Shown piece by piece: positions 24,296 through 31,579 of a DNA stretch of 64,000 nucleotides. Each line of letters opens with the position of its first letter. The first letter of the stretch is position 1. The position numbers and the translations under genes were made by a program. A model generated the notes under the pieces. The model did not search any database, was not told where the DNA came from, and was given only the letters and a program-made list of their open reading frames with translations. The stretch covers positions 6,944,001 to 7,008,000 of the forward strand of contig NZ_CP133771.1 in NCBI RefSeq assembly GCF_031348265.1, in the 5' to 3' direction. Source of the DNA: Streptomyces collinus (GTDB lineage Bacteria > Actinomycetota > Actinomycetes > Streptomycetales > Streptomycetaceae).

Positions 24296-25900
24296 ATGAC
24301 GGCAGACCAGACGGACCCCGTGGTGAGGACGCCCTTCGGTGCCCTGCGGGGCCGGTACGAACGCGGTGTCGCGGTCTTCCGCGGCATCCCGTACGCGGCC
24401 CCGCCCTTCGGCCCCCGCCGTTTCCGCCCGCCCGTGCCCCTGCCGCCCTGGGACGGTGTCCGCGACGCCGGCGCCTTCGGCCCCACCCCGCCGAAGCCGC
24501 CGTACTCCGACGCCTTCGCCCACTACCTGTCCGACCCGGTCGTGCCGGGTGACGACTGCCTCAACCTCAACGTCTGGACCCCGCAGCCCGGCCCCGGAGC
24601 CCGCCTCCCCGTCCTGGTCTGGCTGCACGGCGGCGCCCTGACCAGGGGGTCCTCCGCCGTACCCGTCTACGACGGCCACCCCTTCGCCCGCGACGGCGTG
24701 GTCTGTGTATCCATCAACTACCGGCTGGGAGTCGAGGGCTACGGCCTGTTCCCGGACACGCCCCCGAACCCCGGCCTGCGGGACCAGATCGCCGCCCTGA
24801 CCTGGGTGCACGAGGCCATCGAGGCCTTCGGCGGCGACCCCGGCCGCATCACCCTCTTCGGCCAGTCCGCCGGGGCGATCAGCATCGGTGCCCTCATCGC
24901 CGCCCCGCAGACCCAGGGGCTGGTGCGCCGGGCCGTCCTGCAGAGCGGACCGCCCGAGGCGTCCGAGCGGGCCAAGGTGCGGCGGATGGTGCGCAGGATG
25001 GCCGCGCGGCTGAAGATCCCCGCCACCGCCGAGGCCTTCGCCGCCGTCGACCGCGACCTGCTGCTGCGCACCCAGGCCGAGGTGGGCAAACGGAGCAGCC
25101 CGGTGGTCGGCGGCCCCGCCTTCGGCCTCGTCGTCGACGGCGATGTCGTCCCCCGCGACCCGCTGGAGGCCCTCACGGACGGCGGCGCCGCCCCCGGCGT
25201 CGAGCTGCTGCTGGGCTGGACCCGCGACGAGTACCGGCTGTGGCTGGTGCCGGGCGGCCTCCTGGAGCGCGTCGACCGCCTCGGGGCCGTCGCCGTCGCG
25301 GGCGCCATGGCCCGCTGCCACTGCGGCGGCGAGGTCCCGCGCGGCTACCGCACCCTGCACCCCGCGGCCGGCACGGCGGAGATCGTCGGCCAGCTCGTCA
25401 CCGACCACCTGCTCCGCCTCCCCCTGCACCACCTGGCCGACGCCCGCACGGAACCGTCGTACGTCTACGAGTTCGCCTGGCCCTCGAACCTGCCCGGCCT
25501 CGGCTCCTGCCACGCGCTGGAGCTGGGCTTCGTCTTCGACACCGGGGAGGCCGCGGAGTCGAAGAAACTGGCGGGCGAGGGCGCGCCGCAGGAGCTGGCG
25601 GACGCCATGCACGCGGCCTGGGTCCGGTTCGCCACGGACGGCGACCCCGGCTGGGAACGCTGGGACGACAGGCATCCGGTGAGGGTGTTCGGAGACCGCG
25701 CACCGGATGCCGAGGACGGCGTGTCCTACACGGCGTACGGCCCCCGGGACCGTGAACTCGCCCTCTGGCAGGCCGACGCCCTCAGACCCCCGGAACCCGC
25801 ACCCGTGACGGTCCCGGCCGATGTCTCGCCCAACCGCGCCACCGAACTGCGGTCGGCCGTACGGCGGCTGCGCCGCTCCGGCGCCCTGCGGCGCCACTGA
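24296..25900 (+). CDS. Type B carboxylesterase (alpha/beta hydrolase)
   Basis: 534 residues from ATG 24296 after GAGGAGG. All type B features are present: FRGIPYAAPP, the EDCLxLNVW-like segment GDDCLNLNVWTP, oxyanion HGGA (111-114), nucleophile elbow GQSAGA with Ser191, and the His region (SCHALELGFVF). No signal peptide, so it is cytoplasmic. It lies just after the cluster B lyase genes. A role in removing acyl or methyl esters from imported oligosaccharides is possible, but many type B esterases act on unrelated esters. The inverted repeat before it leaves cotranscription open. It converges with LacI 3. Confidence 0.88.
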   Translation: MTADQTDPVVRTPFGALRGRYERGVAVFRGIPYAAPPFGPRRFRPPVPLPPWDGVRDAGAFGPTPPKPPYSDAFAHYLSDPVVPGDDCLNLNVWTPQPGPGARLPVLVWLHGGALTRGSSAVPVYDGHPFARDGVVCVSINYRLGVEGYGLFPDTPPNPGLRDQIAALTWVHEAIEAFGGDPGRITLFGQSAGAISIGALIAAPQTQGLVRRAVLQSGPPEASERAKVRRMVRRMAARLKIPATAEAFAAVDRDLLLRTQAEVGKRSSPVVGGPAFGLVVDGDVVPRDPLEALTDGGAAPGVELLLGWTRDEYRLWLVPGGLLERVDRLGAVAVAGAMARCHCGGEVPRGYRTLHPAAGTAEIVGQLVTDHLLRLPLHHLADARTEPSYVYEFAWPSNLPGLGSCHALELGFVFDTGEAAESKKLAGEGAPQELADAMHAAWVRFATDGDPGWERWDDRHPVRVFGDRAPDAEDGVSYTAYGPRDRELALWQADALRPPEPAPVTVPADVSPNRATELRSAVRRLRRSGALRRH

Positions 25901-25949
25901 CGGCTGCTCACTCCGCCGGGTGGGCCGGGCTCAGCGGGCCCCGCAGGGC

Positions 25950-27008
25950 TCAGTGTGCCCGGGGCGGCCCCACCGAGCCCCTCACCACCACGTGCGTGCC
26001 CAGCAGCAGGTGTTCGTCCGGGGCGCCCGGGGTGCGCTCCAGTGCCGTGCGAACGGCGAGGCGGCCGAGTTCCTCGTAGGGGACGTGCACCGTCGTCAGG
26101 GCGGGGTGCAGGTCGCGGGCGAACGGGATGTCGTCGTAGCCGGCGAGGGAGACGTCGTCCGGCACCGTCAGGCCCGCCTCGTGCAGGGCGGTGAGGGCAC
26201 CGGCCGCGACCATGTCCGTGGCCGCCACCACCGCGCTGAACTCCAGGCCGTCCTTGAGCGCCTGCTGCATCAGGCGGTGGCCGGAGTCCCGGGTGAAGTC
26301 GCCGTGCAGGACGAGGGACGGGTCCGGGTCGAGGCCGCGGGCCCGGTGCGCGGCGAAGTAACCGCGTTCGCGGCCCAGGGCCGTGGTGTGGTCCGCCCGG
26401 CCGCCGAGGTACAGCACCCGGCGGTGGCCCTGCGCGAGGACGTGGGCGACCAGGGTGTAGGCGCCGCCCTCGTTGTCGTACTCGATGACCGTCACCGGAG
26501 CACCCGGGTCCAGCGGCGGCCGGCCGCACAGGACCAGGCGGGAACCGGCCGAGGCGAGGGAGTCGGCCATGCGGTGGGTGCGTTCGCGGTACTCGGGGGT
26601 GTCGGCCGCGCCGCCGACCAGGATCACGGCGGCGGCCCGCTGGGCGCGCATCATCTCGACGAACTCCAGCTCGTGCCGGACGTCGCCCTCCGTGCTGCAC
26701 ACCAGGCAGAGATGGCCGAGCCGGGTCGCCTCGCGCTCCACCCCGTGGGCCATGTGCGCGAACGACGGGCCGGTGATGTCCTCCAGGACGAAGGCGAGGG
26801 TGGGCGTGCCGGCGCCGGCGATCGCCTTCGCCCGGGCGTCGGCCACGTAGTCCAGCTCGCGGACCGCCCGCATCACGCGCCCTCGGGTCGCCGCGCTCAC
26901 CGGATACTCGCCGCCCAGCACCCGGGACACCGTCGACGCGGAGACCCCCGCGCGCGCCGCCACGTCCCGGATGGTGCTGCGGCCCGCGTCCCCGCTCTTC
27001 CTCGTCAT
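25950..27008 (-). CDS. LacI family transcriptional regulator (LacI 3)
   Basis: 352 residues from ATG 27008. HTH TIRDVAARAGVSASTVSRVLGGEYPVSAATRGRV, hinge LDYVADARAKAIAG, and effector core with LAFVLEDITGPSFAHMAHGVE, IEYDNEGGAYTLVAHVLAQGHRRVLYLGG, and VSLAGYDDIPFARDLHPALTTVHVPYEELG. It is the closest relative of LacI 2 in this window. A GCAACCGGTTCCC palindrome 66 bp upstream is identical to one before cluster B, 12 kb away, so it most likely represses both itself and the cluster B operon until an oligosaccharide releases it. It converges with the esterase gene at the cluster B end. Confidence 0.92.
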   Translation of the reverse strand: MTRKSGDAGRSTIRDVAARAGVSASTVSRVLGGEYPVSAATRGRVMRAVRELDYVADARAKAIAGAGTPTLAFVLEDITGPSFAHMAHGVEREATRLGHLCLVCSTEGDVRHELEFVEMMRAQRAAAVILVGGAADTPEYRERTHRMADSLASAGSRLVLCGRPPLDPGAPVTVIEYDNEGGAYTLVAHVLAQGHRRVLYLGGRADHTTALGRERGYFAAHRARGLDPDPSLVLHGDFTRDSGHRLMQQALKDGLEFSAVVAATDMVAAGALTALHEAGLTVPDDVSLAGYDDIPFARDLHPALTTVHVPYEELGRLAVRTALERTPGAPDEHLLLGTHVVVRGSVGPPRAH

Positions 27009-27073
27009 GCCTGCCTCGTCTCTCCCGGGCGCCGGTCCGCGCCCACCCCCGCGGGAACTGCGGCAATGCCGTA

Positions 27074-27086
27074 GCAACCGGTTCCC
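27074..27086 (-). promoter_or_regulatory. LacI 3 operator
   Basis: GCAACCGGTTCCC (minus reading GGGAACCGGTTGC) just upstream of a -10-like TACGGC. It is identical over 13 bp to 14577-14589. Confidence 0.6.
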
Positions 27087-27164
27087 ATGACGGAGGCTAG
27101 CAGTGCGGGGTGGGGGTGGAGGAGGGGCGTGCGCGGACTGCCGGGAGTACGGACGGCGGCCGTG

Positions 27165-28076
27165 CTACGCCGCCTCCAGCGCCTCCGCGATGCCCGCGAC
27201 GCCGTCCGGCCCGACCCGGCAGCAGCCGCCGATCAGCCGGGCCCCGGCCTGCTGCCAGCCCTTCACCTGGCCGACGGTGAAGGTGGAGCGACCGGTCCAG
27301 GCGCGGGCCTCGGCGTCCCAGGTCTCGCCGCTGTTGGGGTAGACGACGACCGGCTTGCCGGTGACCCGTGCCGCTGTCGCGGCCGCGCCGTCCACGTCCT
27401 GCGGAGCGCAGCAGTTCACCCCGACCGCGATCACCTCGTCCGCTTCGGCGGCCAGGGCGAAGGCCTCCTCCAGCGGCTGCCCGGCCCGGGTGCGGTCACC
27501 GGCGACGGAGTACGTCAGCCAGGCAGGCACCCCGAGCCCGCGCACCGCCCGCAGCAGGGCCGCGGCCTCGTCCGCGTCCGGGACCGTCTCCAGCGCGAGG
27601 ACGTCGGGCCCGGCCGCGGCCAGCACCTCCAGGCGCGGCCGGTGGAAACGCTCCAGCTCGTCCACGCTCAGCCCGTAGCGCCCCCGGTACTCCGAACCGT
27701 CCGCGAGCATCGCCCCGTACGGACCGGCCGAGGCCGCCACCCACAGGGGCCGCGGGACATGCGCCCGCCGGGCCGCCTCCCGGGCCGACTCCACGCTCAG
27801 CGCCATGAGTTCGGCCGCCCGTTCGCGGGCGATCCCGCGCTTGGCGAACCCCTCGAACGTGGCCTGGTAGCTGGCCGTGATCGCCACGTCCGCCCCCGCC
27901 CGGAAGTAGGCGAGGTGTGCCTCGGTCACCGCCTCCGGCTGTTCCGCGAGCAGCCGCGCCGACCACAGCTCGTCGCTCAGGTCGTGCCCGGCCGATTCGA
28001 GCTGGTTGGACATACCGCCGTCGAGAACGACCGTCCCGGCGGCAAGGGCTTCGGCGAGGGTGATGGTGCTCGTCAT
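27165..28076 (-). CDS. mmuM: Homocysteine S-methyltransferase
   Basis: 303 residues, the usual MmuM length. It starts TVVLDGGMSNQLESAGHDLSDELWSARLL, then DVAITASYQATFEGFAKRG. Three zinc-binding Cys sites are present: GVNCCAP and the C-terminal GGCCRVGP. The enzyme moves a methyl group from S-methylmethionine (or SAM) to homocysteine to make methionine, in the cytoplasm. A -10-like TACGGT (28084-28089, minus strand) ends seven bases before the ATG, suggesting a leaderless message. An APC-family permease is divergent from it, matching the mmuM/mmuP pairing known in other bacteria. Confidence 0.9.
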   Translation of the reverse strand: MTSTITLAEALAAGTVVLDGGMSNQLESAGHDLSDELWSARLLAEQPEAVTEAHLAYFRAGADVAITASYQATFEGFAKRGIARERAAELMALSVESAREAARRAHVPRPLWVAASAGPYGAMLADGSEYRGRYGLSVDELERFHRPRLEVLAAAGPDVLALETVPDADEAAALLRAVRGLGVPAWLTYSVAGDRTRAGQPLEEAFALAAEADEVIAVGVNCCAPQDVDGAAATAARVTGKPVVVYPNSGETWDAEARAWTGRSTFTVGQVKGWQQAGARLIGGCCRVGPDGVAGIAEALEAA

Positions 28077-28140
28077 GCGAACGACCGTAACCGAGATCCG
28101 CCCGCTGCCCCCAGCCGAATGTGTCCATTACATGAACAGG

Positions 28141-28170
28141 TCGACCAGCATATGGGATGGCGGTTACGAT
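28141..28170 (+). promoter_or_regulatory. Promoter of the APC permease
   Basis: -35 TCGACC (28141-28146), 18-bp spacer, -10 TACGAT (28165-28170), 35 bp before the permease ATG. Confidence 0.5.
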
Positions 28171-28205
28171 CAGGACCCTCCCCCTCCGCTTGTACAGGAA
28201 CCCTC

Positions 28206-29588
28206 ATGACCGTCCCCAGCCCCACCGAGGCCGCCGAACCCGCCGAGCCGGCCGCCCCCGCGGCGCCCGCTCCCCGCCGCACCTTCGGCCTCGCCGCCGC
28301 CACGGCCCTCGTCATGGGCAACATCATCGGCGGCGGCATCTTCGCCCTGCCCGCCACCGTCGCCCCCTACGGCACGGTCAGCCTGCTCGCCTTCCTCGTG
28401 CTCTCGGTCGGAGCCGTGCTGCTCGCGCTGCTCTTCGGCAAGCTCGCACGGCGCAGCCCGGTCACCGGCGGGCTGTACGTCTACCCGCGGGACGCCTTCG
28501 GCGAGTTCGCCGGGTTCCTGTCGGCCTGGTCGTACTGGACGATGTGCTGGGTCAGCATCGCCGCCCTGGCCGTCGCGGTCGTCGGCTACGTCGACGTCCT
28601 GATACCCCTGCACGGCAACCACGCCCTCCAGGCCCTCGTCGCCCTGGCCGCCCTCTGGCTGCCCGCAGCCGCCAACTTCGCGGGCACGCGCTGGGTCGGC
28701 ACGGTGCAGGTCGTCTCCACGATCCTGAAGTTCGTCCCGCTGCTCCTGCTCGCCACGGTCGGCCTGTTCTTCGTCGACGCGGACAACTTCGGCCCGTTCA
28801 ACGCATCCGGTCAGAGCGTCTCCGGGGCGCTCGCCGCCTCCGCCGCCCTGCTGCTGTACAGCTTCCTCGGGGTCGAGTCGGCCGCCGTCAGCGCCGGTGA
28901 GGTCCGCGACCCCGAGCGCACGGTCGGCCGGGCGAGCGTCCTCGGCACCCTGGCCTCCGCCCTCGTCTACGTCCTCGGCACCATCGCCGTCTTCGGGCTG
29001 GTCCCGCACGACCGGCTCGTCGACTCCGGCGCCCCCTTCGCCGACGCCGTGAACGCGATCACCGGGAGCGGCTGGGGAGGCACCGCCATCGCCCTGGTCG
29101 CCGTCGCCTCGATCACCGGCTGCCTCAACGGCTGGATCCTCATGGCCGCGCAGATGCCGTACGCCGCCGCCCGCGACGGCCTCTTCCCCGCGCCCTTCGC
29201 CCGCCTCGGCAAGGGCGGCGTCCCCGGCTTCGGCGTGTGGGCCTGCGCGGTCCTCGGCACCCTCCTCATCGGCCTCAACTACACGGCCGGCCCGGACACC
29301 ACCTTCCGCGTCCTCGTCCTGATCACGACGTTCACCGGCTGCGTGCCCTACCTGCTGTCGGCCGCCGCCCAGTTGTACTGGCTGGCCCGCGGCACCCGCG
29401 ACCGTGTCCGTCCCGCGGGACTCGCCCGGGACCTCACGGTCGCGGTCCTCTCCTTCGGCTTCTCGTTCTGGCTGATCGCCGGTGCCGGGTACGCCGCCGT
29501 GTACCAGGGCGTGCTGTTCCTCTTCGCCGGGATCCCGGTGTACGTGTGGCTGCGGGGACGCAAGGACACGGCGGAGGCGGCGGCATAG
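28206..29588 (+). CDS. APC superfamily amino acid permease
   Basis: 460 residues. An Ala/Pro/Glu-rich N-terminal tail is followed by about 12 membrane helices. The first helix carries the APC substrate motif (VMGNIIGGGIFALPA), and LLLYSFLGVESAAVSAGEVRDPERTVGRAS is the conserved helix 6-loop region. The family moves amino acids or polyamines with protons or by exchange. Antiporter-like features (YajO/ArcD/AdiC type) are as likely as a simple symporter. Divergent placement from homocysteine methyltransferase suggests S-methylmethionine or a related amino acid. The phosphotransferase gene follows after nine bases. Confidence 0.88.
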   Translation: MTVPSPTEAAEPAEPAAPAAPAPRRTFGLAAATALVMGNIIGGGIFALPATVAPYGTVSLLAFLVLSVGAVLLALLFGKLARRSPVTGGLYVYPRDAFGEFAGFLSAWSYWTMCWVSIAALAVAVVGYVDVLIPLHGNHALQALVALAALWLPAAANFAGTRWVGTVQVVSTILKFVPLLLLATVGLFFVDADNFGPFNASGQSVSGALAASAALLLYSFLGVESAAVSAGEVRDPERTVGRASVLGTLASALVYVLGTIAVFGLVPHDRLVDSGAPFADAVNAITGSGWGGTAIALVAVASITGCLNGWILMAAQMPYAAARDGLFPAPFARLGKGGVPGFGVWACAVLGTLLIGLNYTAGPDTTFRVLVLITTFTGCVPYLLSAAAQLYWLARGTRDRVRPAGLARDLTVAVLSFGFSFWLIAGAGYAAVYQGVLFLFAGIPVYVWLRGRKDTAEAAA

Positions 29589-29597
29589 CATCGGGGG

Positions 29598-30716
29598 ATG
29601 CCCGAGGTCGCTGCAGCGCATGCCGAAGTCCGTGAGGTCCTGGGAGTCCCGGCGCACGAGGCGGTGTTCGAGCCGCTCCCGCACAACCCGTCCAACGGTG
29701 TCACGGCCGGGGTGTGGCGGGTCACCGGCGGCGGCCGCTCGGCCGTCCTGAAGGTGCTGACGCGCACGAAGGAGACCAGCGTCGCGTGGTCGGCCTCCAA
29801 CGACCCGCGGCACTGGAACTTCTGGCGCCGTGAGGCATACGTCTACGGGTCCGGCCTCGCCGGCGTCTGGCAGCGGCACGGCATCCGAGCGCCCCGGCTG
29901 CTGGAGTGTGCCGAACGCCCGGACGGCGACGTGGCGTTGTGGCTGGAGGACGTGCCGGGCGAACCGGCGACGGCCTGGCCCGTCAGCCGCCACGTCGACC
30001 ACGCCCACCGCCTGGGCGCCGCACAGGGCGCGGTGGGCGCGGGGGAGGACACCCCGTGGCTCTCCCAGCGCTTCCTGCGGGACTACACGGCGGGGAAGAC
30101 CACGGGCGTGGCCCTGCTCGACACCGACGAGGCATGGCAGCACCCCCTGGTCCGGGGGCACTTCCCGCCCGGCCTGCGCGAGGACATGGTCCGCCTCCAC
30201 CACGACCGCGAATGGTTCCTCACGGTCATGGAGTCGCTGCCCCGGACCCTGTGCCACCTCGACCAGTGGCCGGCCAACGTCCGCTCCGGCGGCGCCGGCA
30301 CCAGCGTCCTGCTCGACTGGGCGTTCACCGGTGACGGCGCCCTCGGCGAGGACCTCGGCAACTACCTCCCGGACTCCGTCTTCGACCTGTTCGTGCCCGC
30401 CGCCGAGCTGCCCGGCCTGGCCAAGGCGGCGTACGACGCCTATGTGCACGGACTGCGTGAGAGCGGCTGGCGCGGCGACGAACGCCTCGTACGGCTCGGC
30501 GTGTGTGCCTCCGCCGTGAAGTACGACTGGCTGACGGCACTGATGCTGGCGCGGGCGGACGAGGAGCAGGTGGCCTACGGCGGTGAGGGCACCGTGCCGG
30601 CCGGACTCCGCTACCGGGAACGGGGCCTGGCCCTGGCCTTCCTGGCCGAATGGGCGGCCGAGGCACGACAGCTGGCACCCCGGCTCGGCTTCCCCGAAGC
30701 CCCCAGCGGCCGTTGA
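29598..30716 (+). CDS. Aminoglycoside phosphotransferase-fold protein
   Basis: 372 residues. Kinase-like features: nucleotide-site Lys in SAVLKVLTRTKE, the catalytic-loop Brenner-type motif CHLDQWPANV (H-x-D-x4-N) and the metal-binding Asp in LLDWAFTGDG. The family phosphorylates small molecules (aminoglycosides, choline, sugars). Nothing here fixes the substrate, and most such genes in Streptomyces are not proven resistance genes. TAGCAT (29586-29591) six bases before the ATG could give a leaderless start, but the nine-base gap to the permease also allows cotranscription. Confidence 0.8.
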   Translation: MPEVAAAHAEVREVLGVPAHEAVFEPLPHNPSNGVTAGVWRVTGGGRSAVLKVLTRTKETSVAWSASNDPRHWNFWRREAYVYGSGLAGVWQRHGIRAPRLLECAERPDGDVALWLEDVPGEPATAWPVSRHVDHAHRLGAAQGAVGAGEDTPWLSQRFLRDYTAGKTTGVALLDTDEAWQHPLVRGHFPPGLREDMVRLHHDREWFLTVMESLPRTLCHLDQWPANVRSGGAGTSVLLDWAFTGDGALGEDLGNYLPDSVFDLFVPAAELPGLAKAAYDAYVHGLRESGWRGDERLVRLGVCASAVKYDWLTALMLARADEEQVAYGGEGTVPAGLRYRERGLALAFLAEWAAEARQLAPRLGFPEAPSGR

Positions 30717-30739
30717 GCCCCGCGACGGAACGGAAGGTC

Positions 30740-31567
30740 ATGGCACGCGTCGTCGAGTTGTCGTACTACCCGGTCAAGGGCTGCGCCGGCACATCGGCGG
30801 GCGAGGCGCTGCTGACGCCGGCCGGACTGGCGCACGACCGCAGCTTCATGGTCGTCAGCGAGGACGGCGTGTACCGGACGCAGCGCCGGGATCCGCTGCT
30901 GGCCGTCATCCGCCCCCTCATCACCCCTGACGGCGACCACCTCACGCTCACCGCGCCCGGGACCGAGTCCCTCCACCTCCGGGTGGACACCTCCGGCACC
31001 CGCCGGAAGGTCGACCTGTTCGGAGCCGCTTACCAGGGCATCGACCAGGGCGACGGGGCGGCGGACTGGCTCACGGACGTGCTCGGCGCACCGAGCCGTC
31101 TGGTCCGGACGCCGCCGGAACACGACCGGGTGACCGACGGCCGGACACCCGGCACCTCGGGCTACGCCGACAGCAGCGCCCTGCACGTCATCTCCCGCTC
31201 CACCCTCGATCACCTCAACACCCGGCTGACCGCCCGCGGCGCCCACCCCCTCCCGCTGAACCGCTTCCGCCCCAACATCGTCATCGACGGCTGGGACGAC
31301 CCCCACACGGAGGACCGCGCCCACCGCCTCCGCATCGGCGACACCGACCTCGGCTACACCAAACTCGCCATCCGCTGCGCGGTCACCCTGGTCGACCAGC
31401 ACGGCGGCACCCGTGCGGGCCCGGAACCCCTGCGCACCCTCGCCGCCTACCGTCGCGCAGCCCAGGGCGGAGTCGCCTTCGGCACGAAGTACGCGGTACT
31501 CCGGCCCGGCCGGGTGGCGGTGGGGGACGAGGTGAGCGTCACGGTGTGGGGGGAGTCCGAGCTGTGA
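30740..31567 (+). CDS. MOSC domain protein
   Basis: 275 residues. N-terminal MOSC beta-barrel (ARVVELSYYPVKGCAGTSAGEALLTPAGLAHDRSFMVV) and C-terminal MOSC domain (NRFRPNIVIDGWDDPHTEDRAHRLRIGD, then KLAIRCAVTLVDQ, with the conserved Cys). MOSC proteins of this type (MarC/YcbX-like) bind the molybdenum cofactor and reduce N-hydroxylated compounds with a redox partner. No ferredoxin domain is fused. It follows the phosphotransferase by 23 bp, so it may be in the same operon. Start ATG 30740 follows GGAAGG. It converges with the surface protein, leaving 12 bp. Confidence 0.88.
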   Translation: MARVVELSYYPVKGCAGTSAGEALLTPAGLAHDRSFMVVSEDGVYRTQRRDPLLAVIRPLITPDGDHLTLTAPGTESLHLRVDTSGTRRKVDLFGAAYQGIDQGDGAADWLTDVLGAPSRLVRTPPEHDRVTDGRTPGTSGYADSSALHVISRSTLDHLNTRLTARGAHPLPLNRFRPNIVIDGWDDPHTEDRAHRLRIGDTDLGYTKLAIRCAVTLVDQHGGTRAGPEPLRTLAAYRRAAQGGVAFGTKYAVLRPGRVAVGDEVSVTVWGESEL

Positions 31568-31579
31568 GCACCGGGCGGG

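Noticed and set aside
28170..30449. 759-residue minus-strand open frame opposite the APC permease and phosphotransferase
   Set aside because: Composition (Gly/Glu/Gln-rich, no motif) is typical of antisense shadows; the plus-strand genes have clear family motifs.
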